Origin: Serilophus lunatus
Taxonomy: Eukaryota; Chordata; Aves; Passeriformes; Eurylaimidae
Reading direction: 5' to 3'
Assembly: GCA_013399895.1 (NCBI GenBank)
Contig: VXBA01001343.1
Location: 899 to 64,898 of the forward strand
Length of the DNA: 64,000 bases
Shown: piece after piece, positions 22,480-32,574 of the stretch
Position numbering within the stretch: position 1 is the stretch's first letter
How the letters are laid out: every line of letters starts with the position of its first letter
Notes under the pieces: generated by a model
The model's input: the letters and a program-made list of their open reading frames with translations, nothing else
Database searches by the model: none
Told to the model about the DNA's origin: nothing
Translations under genes and position numbers: made by a program

Positions 22480-23060
22480 ACAATAAATAGCATTTCGATG
22501 GAGAGTAAAAGAATATTTTGAAGAGACAGGCTTATGAAATGAGTGGGAGTGGAGGCTCACGATCCTATTTGATTCTTCTGAGGTTATGACTGCATTAATT
22601 TTTACTTTTAAAGAGGTAGGAATAGTGCTGCAGACTGTGGGTGAATTAACCTCTGCAATCACTTCACTAATTGAAAATGCTGAGCAAGGGTGCTGAGATT
22701 TTCATCACTAGAATGGAGCTGGTATAATATGTTAACAGGTCATCTGTCTGTCATTTCAAATGAGCAGAACAATCATAAGAGATAAGGCTAAAACGAGGCC
22801 ACAGCGTTACATTATTTTTCCATAGGGAGTGGGCCTAAGTTATTCTGATGGCATGAGCAGATAAACTAAAAACATCTCCCCATCTCATAATATCCAGTGG
22901 GTAGATTTATTAAGGTGTCAAAACTGTTCCTAGTGAACTGATAAACAATAATCTTCCATGCAGCCTGATTAAAAGGTGAATCATTTAGTCTTCCTTAATG
23001 GGATTCTGCTTTACAACAGGACCACAGCTGCTTTATTTCAAAATAAGTGAGCACAGAGCC
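22480..23060. promoter_or_regulatory. Possible conserved noncoding element
   Basis: This repeat-free AT-rich block carries clustered strings resembling developmental transcription-factor sites: GCATTAATTTTTAC (homeodomain-like), CATCTGTCTGTCATTT (TALE/MEIS-like TGTCA), GATTTATTAAGGTGTCAAAA (Hox- and T-box-like) and TGATAAACAATAATC (Fox/Sox-like). The density is suggestive only. Such motifs are frequent in AT-rich DNA and no alignment was available. Confidence 0.2.
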
Positions 23061-23475
23061 TGAAGAACACCCTGAGCAGAATGAAATGCTGCCTGTCACG
23101 ATTTTTTTTTTTCTTTTAATCCTAGTCTACTTCACAAAAATAGAAAAGCAAAATGTACCGATAAAAGCAAAACTTAAGTCTCTAAAATATGTGATTATTT
23201 GTATCTATCTTATATACACCCAGATATCCCTCATGATTAACTACATCTACAACAAATGCTCTTTCACATGACTTCACTCTTTTTTGGGGTTTTTTTTGTG
23301 GAGTTCCAGCAGCTAAAATACACTTGTTCAGTCACTTTCCCCATATGCTGCTAAGCTTTGCATCAGAAATTCAAGCCTAGTTAGACCTGGAAAAAGTATC
23401 GAATTTCATGTGAAATTTATGATATTTTGTGGCCTAGGATTTTAATTTCTGTGTGCCAGTATTTTGTTTTGTATT

Positions 23476-23532
23476 TGGTTTGGGTTGGAAAGGACCTTAA
23501 AGACCATCTAATTCCAACTCTGAAGGGACACC
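23476..23532 (-). mobile_element. Very short CR1 3' terminus
   Basis: 'ggtttgggttggaaaggacc' then 'ttaaagaccatctaattcca' is the inverted CR1 3' end. Similarity stops within about 60 bases. Confidence 0.8.
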
Positions 23533-26423
23533 CAGATCACTCCACTGGCAATATCTGTACAGGGAGGCACAATTTAGTGCCATTTGGTCCCTTTTCTGTT
23601 TAACCTGTTCCAAACCATGCACTAGTGCACAGAACAAACACCGTGGGATGCTATCAACCCACATATCTATGTCTGCTGCTTTTGATGAAGAACACCATTG
23701 AAACAGAAAGTATTTAAAATGCAAAATTCTTTGCTCTGTAAGACAGGGACATCCACTGATGGAACAATCCTGAAATAGAAAAAAAAAAACAAAGTGGGAT
23801 AGAAAGTAACATAAAATTAGGGGAAACAGCTTAAATTTTAATCACATCAGTGGTGGAGTGTTGCAGTTACAGACCAGCAAGGACACAGGGAATGGAGATT
23901 GTAGATGTAGCTCTGTGTTCACATAGACAGACTCTAGAAGTGCACATTGAAACTGAGCTCTTCCAAACCCAAAGGAGGGCACAGGTCCAAGGGGTGCTTT
24001 CCCAACCAAGGGATGCTTTCTCCTCTCCAAGTGGGACAGCTTCAAATGAAGGGAGAAATCCTTTCTTCTTAACCTGCCTTTTGGCCTGGGAAGACTGAAT
24101 CCCTGAGGGCACGGAGAGCATGATGAAGAGTCACAGCTACAGCACCACATTCAGGGAGGGAGAGATGGACATTTCTCTTTTTTCTCCTGCCTGTAAAAAC
24201 CTCAGATCCATTCCTTTGGTGTGCAAGCTGGTTTTTTATACAGCTCTTGTTCAGCTGGATCTGGCTTCAGGGCCTGGATACAAGCAGCACAGTTGGCATT
24301 TCCTCTGCTGTACAACGTGCCCTCATGGAAGAAACCTTTGTACTGTGCATGGAATTTTCCAGAAGCCACCTACCATGGTCTGTGTTGTGACTACTGCTTT
24401 ACTCATCTCTAGGACAAATGCAACCTTTCTGATGCATTATTAGCCTCATGACACAAATAATACTTTTTGTATACACAAAAGGTAAAACTTTGACAGCAGA
24501 GTCACAGAGACTGCACACGCACCCCATCATATTCTTCTTTTTGTGACAGCCAGCCCTTGGAGAAAACATGCCTTTTGTGGCAGGTTCTTGCCAACGTTGG
24601 GCCAGAGAAATCCTAACACATGATTTATTCAGGCAAGTCGTCAGTCAAGTAAATAATTGGCCATTTCTTGTCTGGTTAAGCTGCCATCAGCACACCCTCA
24701 GCTCAGGATTCATATGAATCAGACTCTGGTGCAATACAGAACCATATCAGGGCTGTGCAAAATGGCATTTAATTCCCCTAAAATGGGCTTTCTAACACCA
24801 ATGGTCTCCCTTAGCAGGATGTCTGTGCCTTGGAGCTACTGAAGTCCTGCAAGGAAGTAGAGGACAGAGCCAAGCTGAGTGATTCATCCCAGTAAGTTCT
24901 TTCAGAACAAATGGATTTTGGAGAATAATGTACTCATTCCCACCTCCCAGCAAGCACTCATGAGTCATGGGTAGAAATAAAAAAAACAAAAACCAAATAA
25001 TCAAACCTAGACTGGAAGGTTACCAGAGCAATTTCTAACATTTAAGCTCTGTAAGACCGTGCCATAGATTTCTGAAAGATTTTATTTTCAACAGGTGAGA
25101 ACTTGCTGAAGCACAAACTAGGAATCCTTTCCATCATGTACACTTAAACACAGCTTAAAAATCTAGCTGTGAGGACATGAGAGAGGTGAGCTAATTGCCA
25201 GAAGTGTTGAAGTTGCTTGGCATGGGGTTGTTTCAAAAGATTTCCTGCAAAAATCATATTGAAAACCCTTATTTCAATGGCTATTCACACCTCCTTTTAA
25301 ATTACAGTTACAGATGGCATGAAACCTCTGTGCATTTCATCCAGCTTTCCAGGCATGTCGCAGAACAAATATTAGCACCCAAATTACAATGTGGCTACAA
25401 TTTCTTTCACCTGATCTATTAATACACCTCGTGAAAACTACAGCCAGTCTTTACAGTTTGCTTTTCACTGGCACTACTTAAACTTCAATGACTGATTAAC
25501 CTTTCTGGAGAAAAACAGCCCTCTTTGAAGATGTAGCACTTTCCGCCTGAAGTGAGATCAAATCTGATCAACACTCCCACTCACGATGCTCTTGAGAAGA
25601 ACCAGGGAAGAGAGGAGAAAATATATTTGAAAAACATTCCTAGACATTCCTTAAACAAAGTAAGATGACATAAAAAAGCCAAATATTTCAAAAATACTTT
25701 GCATATCACTTTTAAAAACAGCTTTTGATGTGTTTTTCATTCAGATCTATCTTTTCCAGCGCAGGAAAGGAAACACTGGTCTCCTGTCTTGCTGGATGCT
25801 TACTCAGGAATGCTAAGGGGTGGATATTGGGATTGCTGGGACTAAATCTCCCAAAAGAACAAAAGAGAAGCAGAAATGGGGCAGGAGTCCTGAGGACCAG
25901 GTGGAGAAGGGAATTGGAATAGGAGGATCACCATGTGGGAATGTCCCATCCTCAAAAGAGACCTCCAGGAGGAAGAGCTGAGGAATCCTTTCAGGCATGA
26001 CAACATCACCAGTTACAGCTGGTGTGAGGTCAGAGCACCAGTCATAGGGGTTATAAAGCAGTATCTCCTGTATTTTTGGTGGATGACTGGGAAGTTGACT
26101 GGTTACTGCCTCTGGGATTCTTGCTGCCCCTCAGGACGCAAGGAAATGGATGCAGTGCAATATTAACCATGAATTCTTGCTGGCACCAGCATATCAACGC
26201 TGCAGTGCAATGCTACGAACCTGGAAGTCACAGACTGCAGACACTGAGCAAAGTCATTAAGCAGGTCCTGTCACCTGGCCTGGGCCATCAGGTTCACCTC
26301 TGAAGGCACAGCATCCCCATTACCATCCACGTGACTGCACAACAGCCAAAGCCCTCATGCTTCCAAACTCACCACAAATGGCATTTCAGTGGTAAGAATT
26401 CATTTGCAGAACCATCAAGATTC
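23533..26423. other. Unassigned DNA, 2.9 kb
   Basis: No gene is supported. Frames of 102-107 codons near 23842-24443 occur on both strands without domain signatures. Confidence 0.4.
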
Positions 26424-26765
26424 CCACAATCATCAAAGTTGGGAGAGACCCCCAACCTCATCCAGTCCCACCCTCATCCAGCAGCACCAGAATCTCTCCT
26501 AATCCATGTCCCCAGCGGTCACATCCAGATGCCTCTGGAACAATTCCGGAGACTGGGACTCCATCACCTCCCTGGGCAACTTATTCCAAGGCCTGACCAC
26601 TTTTTCCAGTGTTTTTTTCCCCCTAATATGTAATCTGAGTTTAGATATTAGAATTTAAGGCCATTTCCTCTTGTCTTCCTTTCATTTGGGTCATGGCAGA
26701 AAAGACTGACCCCCACCCCACTACTACCTCCTTTCAGGTAGCTGTAGAGTGCAGCCCCTTGCATC
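26424..26765 (-). mobile_element. CR1 3' end, antisense, old
   Basis: The landmarks 'cacaatcatcaaagttggga', 'tccatcacctccctgggcaa', 'tattccaaggcctgaccact' and 'ctacctcctttcaggtagct' run in the inverted CR1 order, with more substitutions than in other copies. A short direct repeat of CCCTTCTAAG-like units (about 26757-26795) follows. Confidence 0.88.
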
Positions 26766-27170
26766 CCCTTCTAAGCCCCTTTAAGCCCCTTCTAATCATG
26801 GTGAGGCAAATTTTCTGCTCAGCCAGTGGTGCTGCACTGTTTGGAGAGGCACCTTGTAATACTGAGAGTGACTTATGCTCCTCATAAGTAGTCTGGGCTC
26901 TCCAGGGAAAGACCTTTCTCCTCCTCCCCTTCACTCTCCGTCCCCTCTGTTCACAACCACCAGGACCAAAAGCCCTGGTTTCCCCCTCTAACTCTGGTGT
27001 TTGACACCAGTGATTAAGTTTGGCAGGGATGGCACTGGGTTTGCTCAGCTCTAGGCCCACAGGAGGGTCTGAAAGAAAGGATCTCCAGAGGAAGACTGGC
27101 AAAAAGCTTCCTTGACGCTTAGAATGAGATACAGAGTGAAAAAATTAAATAATGCAACTTCATGTTCTTA
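26766..27170. other. Unassigned DNA
   Basis: A 122-codon minus-strand frame (26734-27102) partly overlaps the CR1 fragment and has no recognised domain. Confidence 0.4.
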
Positions 27171-27338
27171 TTGCCCAGAGAAGCTGTGGCTGCCTCATCC
27201 CTGGAAGTGTTTAAGACCAGGCTGGATGGGGCTCTGAGCAGCCTGGATAGTGGAAGGTGTCCCTGCACATGGAAGGGGGTTGGACTGGGATGATATTAAA
27301 GGTTCCTTAAAGGCCAGGCTGTTCTATGACTGTATGAT
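27171..27338 (+). mobile_element. CR1 3' end
   Basis: 'ttgcccagagaagctgtggc' leads into 'gaccaggctggatggggctc', 'ggtgtccctgcacatggaag' and a degraded 'gttctatgactgtatgat' tail. Confidence 0.92.
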
Positions 27339-28320
27339 ATTCAGTAAACGAGAGGGAAGTAATATTAAAAAAAAAAAAATGGAGAGAAATTTTAATGTCT
27401 ATTTCCAAATTTTTACACAATTAGATCAGTGAGATCATTTAAATACACCCTGAAAATTAACTTGAGCATCAACTACCCCATAAAAAGAAGCAAAGCAAGA
27501 CTCAGCAGAAGCCTTTCCCTGAGTACCACCCTGGATGCTCTCACTGTTGTCCTGACAACCAACAGGCTCTCGGCTCTTGGGCAATCACTGCCAATGCAAC
27601 AACTTTTAGGTTTCTCATTAGAATGTTATTATTGTTATAAGACACACACACACACAAAAAAAAAAAGCCCCAAACCAACAAAAACAGCTGAAGGAACAAT
27701 CATGTCAAATTTAGCACAGGCACTCAGGTAAGGAACACTTTGAAAGTCTGACTTTTAAATAACTCCTAATCACTGGGGCACAGCCTAATTTTAGAGCACT
27801 GTCAATCAGCCAAAATGTCCTTAGGTGCTTTGATTCCTTGGTGGTGAGGACGCTGTAACTACCTGGAGAGTCAGATGTTGGGATGTGAACTCTCTAACTG
27901 GACTTCTGGGGCATTTCCTTCTCTGCTGAAGCTGATCCCCTTGATTTTCTGAGGATGTAGGGCAATATTCATGTTAAAGAGCCCAGTGGCTACAATTACA
28001 TCTTTTGCAGAGCTTAAAGACTTTTGTGGTCTAAGATTTGTGATCTAATGCCATAACCATAATGGTCCTGCCCCAAGAATCCAGAAAAGGAGGTTTTTAA
28101 ACTGTGAAACTTGACCCAAAATGAAAACCTGGATTTTTCTAAGATGCTAATGTACTGAAATTCAGTCTTCACCCTTTCCTTTTCTTCCTACCAACAAGCT
28201 TTTCCATTAAATTAGAAATCTGGCCATTGTCATCTTCTGGCCCCTTAGGAAAACACAGTTATTTATCACAGGTAGAAATGTTTCCAGAAAAACACATAAT
28301 AATCTAAATACGGTCTACAA
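27339..28320. other. AT-rich unassigned DNA
   Basis: No gene is supported. It holds a 13-A run near 27369 and the CA repeat listed separately. Confidence 0.4.
27642..27666. repeat. (CA)n followed by poly-A
   Basis: A CA run of seven units grades into an A-rich stretch. Confidence 0.9.
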
Positions 28321-28406
28321 GAATCACAGAATATTCTGAGTTGGCAGAGACCCACAAGGATCATGGATCCAACTCTTAAGTGAATGGCCCATACAGGGAA
28401 GCCCAA
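28321..28406 (-). mobile_element. Short CR1 3' end
   Basis: 'gaatcacagaatattctgag' and 'cagagacccacaaggatcat' match the terminus seen at 2250-2313. It continues to 'gtgaatggcccatacaggga' before similarity is lost. Confidence 0.75.
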
Positions 28407-28908
28407 AGCAATTCTGCTTGTGTTCCTTTGACTGTCATCCAGCCCTCACTAGTGAGAAAGGATGAGGCAGCAATGAAAACATCTCTGGGATATGCCATGC
28501 TCCCAACTGCTCTGGTGTAAACTGAAGCTATTCCACTATTTTCTCATTGCATGAGAGCAGCTTTTGGCTTTCTGTGCACTTCTATCCAGCTCTGTCCAAC
28601 TGTATTTCAAAGCACAGTCCCTTCCCATGCCATGGCCATGTGCATTAGAGACTTTTGGCCAGAAGAGGCAGATATGAGTCAGCTGTGACATGACATGAGG
28701 CTCCTGCTGATCCTTCACAGACCACTGGCAGAGTGGCTCTGTCTACGTCTTTGCAAGTTTTAGACCAGATATCGTGTGCAAGGGGAAGGTTCCATTTCAC
28801 TCTCGCCTTCCCCTAAGTAACCCAATCACCACAGTCTGTGCTCACTGGCATGTGAGGAAGTATTGGCCTGTGACTCTTCTTGCTCCTGTTTATATTCATC
28901 ACATTAAG

Positions 28909-28995
28909 AGCTGTACTGTTGATCAAATAGAAGCTCTTGTGAATCACGCAACAGAAGAAGATAGAAAAAATGATCATTTAATTGTAACTTTTAAG
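28909..28995 (+). CDS. Possible isolated exon, 29 codons
   Basis: An open phase-0 block is flanked by a pyrimidine-rich tract ending ATTAAG and by AAG followed by GTCAGT at 28996, a reasonable donor. The peptide begins SCTVDQIEALVNHATEEDRK and ends NDHLIVTFK. It has a protein-like mix of residues and an amphipathic helix pattern. I do not recognise the family. The frame stays open from an ATG at 28774 to 29040, so splicing is not required. It may be chance. No partner exon was found nearby. Confidence 0.15.
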
Positions 28996-29060
28996 GTCAG
29001 TTGTTACAAGCTTGATTTAGAGCCTAATGAGTTTTATTAATACAGCAGATAAACAAACCN

Positions 29061-29202
29061 TCTCCTTCACTGGAGATATTCCAGAACCGTCTGGACACAA
29101 TCCCGTGCCATGTGCTCTGGGATGGCCCTGCTGGAGCAGAGAGGTGGGACCAGATGAGCCATTGTAGGTCCCTTCCAACCTGAACCATTCTGGGATTCTG
29201 TA
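29061..29202 (+). mobile_element. CR1 3' end, 5' edge at a single N
   Basis: 'tctccttcactggagatatt', 'ccagaaccgtctggacacaa', 'ggtcccttccaacctgaacc' and 'attctgggattctgt' give the sense 3' end of a subfamily shared with 47757-47970. It begins immediately after the single N at 29060, so its apparent truncation may be an assembly effect. Confidence 0.88.
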
Positions 29203-30629
29203 AAGCCCAAAAAAACACAGTATTTTCAATTTGAAGCAAACCTCACAAAACTTCTGAACATGTATAACATCCTCATCCAAACATTATCCATCCAAGCACT
29301 GTGCTAGTGAAAGGCTCTTGGCCAAGAAACACAGAAATAATCTGCTGGTAAGTTTTAGTTAAGCACACATTGCCATGAGGGCACGCTTCAGACTTCAGCT
29401 GCCTCATGAGGAGTCAATTATTTTGTAGGATCCTAGGAGGAGTTACAGTGAGAGAAAAATGTACTTGATGGCAATCCAAGTTATTATACAGCCTCCCCAG
29501 TATCACCACTGCACTCTGAAGACTGACAGACTGATTGCAGCCTCTTTGCACCTTCTGTGCAACCCAGGTTTAGAACCACAGGATCTACACGCTGGTGGTT
29601 CTTAGGGATGGTCCCCTCACTCTCTATGGCATCTAAGTGGAACCCACCATAAAGCCAAAAGAAGAAACCACTCCCAAGGCAGTCATTGCAAAGAGCATCT
29701 GAACAATGACAAGCCAGGTTCCAATCCTCTACAATTTTAAACTAATCAGGGACATCTTAAACTATACCAGATTGCTCAAGTACTGCACAAAGACAGTCAA
29801 AATGAACTAAGGAAAGCATCCCAACACTGTGGTAGTGAGGGATGGTTAAGGACTATGGTAGACTGAGGAAACAGAAGAGATGGAACTTCAGCTTCAAAGA
29901 GTTCAAGTAAAGTTGATTCTGAAGTGCAAATAACAAAATCTGTCGAGCACATACTTCCTTTACGGTTTAGAACTTTGAGCATAACCTTAAAGTTAGACAA
30001 AAATCTAATTACTTTGCTCAGACAGAACCCTTGAGAGCTGTTCACCCAAATGTGAAGTGTAAAACAGAGTTTAATAGACACATTTTCAGGCTCTCTTAAT
30101 TGTCGCTGCCATAATTCAGTTTTCCCTTAATAACATGCAATGACATTTTCACATCAACACTGCATCCTACAGCTTTCAAGAAAAGCAGGGACTAGTAACA
30201 AAATACCTTAAAAACCACTGTCCTGTTCAAAGAAAGGTGCAGTTTGCAGGGAGAGTTATTATTATCATCACCACCATCATAATTACTGTTATTTTTATTA
30301 GCTAGACAGCAGATTGAACCAGGGGGGAAAAACACTCTCAGGCATAAGTTCTCCTTCAAACATCATTTCCAATGCAAGGACAGAGACATTTTGATTTATT
30401 ACAGAAAAAGCACTGGATGTTGACAGGACCAAGGCCACCTGCACAAAATAAAATGCCAGGAGAGAGGGAGGAGCTGGGTAGCACATTATCCCTGTCCCTG
30501 TCGAAGAAGCTGCATCTTGCAGGCAACACAAATTTAGGAAGTTGGGTGTTCAATAACTTTCCTCAGTGTTTGGAGGCGGAGGATGTAAAAGCGAAGTTTC
30601 TTCTTTAGAATATTAACCTGCCACCTTCT
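29203..30629. other. AT-rich unassigned DNA
   Basis: No gene or repeat is supported. Minus-strand frames of 65-94 codons lack domains. Confidence 0.4.
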
Positions 30630-30755
30630 CCACTTTAATGACATGGATGTGGGTATTGAGTCTTTCATCAGTAAATTTGCGGATGACACTAAGCTGGGAG
30701 CTTGTGTCGATCTATTGGAAGGAAGGAGGGCTCTCCAGAGGGACCTGGATCGGTT
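30630..30755 (+). mobile_element. CR1 ORF2 fragment with intact FADD box, runs into gap
   Basis: The plus strand encodes [20 protein letters not shown] and then [14 protein letters not shown], part of the CR1 reverse-transcriptase domain. The catalytic FADD is at 30676-30687 and is intact, unlike the LVDD in the copy at 15954-16710. The fragment is cut by the N run, so the length of the copy is unknown. Confidence 0.9.
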
Positions 30756-31712
30756 NNNNNNNNNNNNNNNNNNNNNNNNNNNNNNNNNNNNNNNNNNNNN
30801 NNNNNNNNNNNNNNNNNNNNNNNNNNNNNNNNNNNNNNNNNNNNNNNNNNNNNNNNNNNNNNNNNNNNNNNNNNNNNNNNNNNNNNNNNNNNNNNNNNNN
30901 NNNNNNNNNNNNNNNNNNNNNNNNNNNNNNNNNNNNNNNNNNNNNNNNNNNNNNNNNNNNNNNNNNNNNNNNNNNNNNNNNNNNNNNNNNNNNNNNNNNN
31001 NNNNNNNNNNNNNNNNNNNNNNNNNNNNNNNNNNNNNNNNNNNNNNNNNNNNNNNNNNNNNNNNNNNNNNNNNNNNNNNNNNNNNNNNNNNNNNNNNNNN
31101 NNNNNNNNNNNNNNNNNNNNNNNNNNNNNNNNNNNNNNNNNNNNNNNNNNNNNNNNNNNNNNNNNNNNNNNNNNNNNNNNNNNNNNNNNNNNNNNNNNNN
31201 NNNNNNNNNNNNNNNNNNNNNNNNNNNNNNNNNNNNNNNNNNNNNNNNNNNNNNNNNNNNNNNNNNNNNNNNNNNNNNNNNNNNNNNNNNNNNNNNNNNN
31301 NNNNNNNNNNNNNNNNNNNNNNNNNNNNNNNNNNNNNNNNNNNNNNNNNNNNNNNNNNNNNNNNNNNNNNNNNNNNNNNNNNNNNNNNNNNNNNNNNNNN
31401 NNNNNNNNNNNNNNNNNNNNNNNNNNNNNNNNNNNNNNNNNNNNNNNNNNNNNNNNNNNNNNNNNNNNNNNNNNNNNNNNNNNNNNNNNNNNNNNNNNNN
31501 NNNNNNNNNNNNNNNNNNNNNNNNNNNNNNNNNNNNNNNNNNNNNNNNNNNNNNNNNNNNNNNNNNNNNNNNNNNNNNNNNNNNNNNNNNNNNNNNNNNN
31601 NNNNNNNNNNNNNNNNNNNNNNNNNNNNNNNNNNNNNNNNNNNNNNNNNNNNNNNNNNNNNNNNNNNNNNNNNNNNNNNNNNNNNNNNNNNNNNNNNNNN
31701 NNNNNNNNNNNN
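30756..31712. other. Assembly gap, 957 N
   Basis: A continuous run of N. Long frames that appear to cross it are artefacts of undetermined bases. It is flanked by CR1 copies in opposite orientation. Confidence 0.99.
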
Positions 31713-32199
31713 CCCGACCCCCCCCGGCTCCCCCCTCCTGGCAGGGATTGCAGAGAATTCCAGGGGCCCCCTGAGCCTCCTTTGCTCCAGGATGAGCCTC
31801 CCCAGCTCCCCCAGCCCCTGCCCAGCTCCCTGCCCTGCCCTGCACACCCTCCAGCCCCTCAGGGTCCATTCCAGGGTTCCCAGCCCTGGACACAGCCCTG
31901 GAGGTTCCCCAGCAGGGCCATCCCAGGGGACAATCCCTGCCCTGGGCTGTGCCCACACAATTCCTGACCCAAGCCAGGGGCCATTGCCCTCCCTGCCCAC
32001 CTGGGCACCCCTGGGATCATGTCCAGCCACTGTCTCCAGCACATCCAGAGCCTTTCCCACCAGGCATTTCCAGCCCTTCTGGAGCTGCAGGGGGTTGTTG
32101 TGACCCAAGGGCAGGACCCAGCACTTTGCCTTGTTGAGTCTCATATTGTACTCAGCCAGTCCTGATCCCTGTGCAAAGCCTTCCCACCCTCCAAGAGTA
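31713..32199 (-). mobile_element. GC-rich CR1 ORF2 fragment, antisense, abuts gap
   Basis: Read on the minus strand it derives from the C-terminal ORF2 region. The + strand landmarks 'cacacaattcctgacccaag', 'ctgggatcatgtccagccac', 'ttgttgtgacccaagggcag' and 'ttgccttgttgagtctcata' mirror those in 15696-16720. It is unusually C-rich near the gap ('cccgaccccccccggctccc'). The frame is broken. Its 3' end lies in the gap. Confidence 0.88.
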
Positions 32200-32535
32200 C
32201 TTGGGTTATGTGTGCCTGAGGATGCTGAGCTTTGAACAAAATCTTTCAGGGATTTTTTGGTGCTCTGCCTGACTGGGGTCATGAACACCTGTGTGGTCTC
32301 TTCATTCCTGTGAGGAAACAGCTGCCTGATAAAAAAAATCCTCCCACACAAAAGAGCTCCAATGTCCAAGCTTAGAGTCTGTTTCTGGCTTATTTCGTGC
32401 ATATTTGCTTTTCTTCTGGATAGTTTATTTGTCACAACCAGCTCTGGTGTTCCCTAGGCAAGGATAAAATAACCCACTTTTATTTCAGAATCTGCAGCGC
32501 TCTAGGGATAGGGAAAAGCTGGGTAACTATAGTCT

Positions 32536-32574
32536 TTATATATACATACACATATATACATATATATAAATATA
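32536..32574. repeat. TA/TACA-rich microsatellite
   Basis: An imperfect alternation of TA and CA, about 39 bases, beginning 'ctttatatatacatacacat'. Confidence 0.9.

Larger units (their letters stand above)
20727..23475. other. AT-rich CR1-free DNA, 2.7 kb
   Basis: No gene or CR1 is supported. A poly-A run with a CpG-bearing segment before it, and an AT-rich motif-dense block, are listed separately. Confidence 0.4.

Noticed and set aside
30534..32435. Very long reading frames (378-633 codons) on both strands
   Set aside because: They cross the 957-base N run, which contains no stops by default. Real sequence on either side is CR1 or unassigned.
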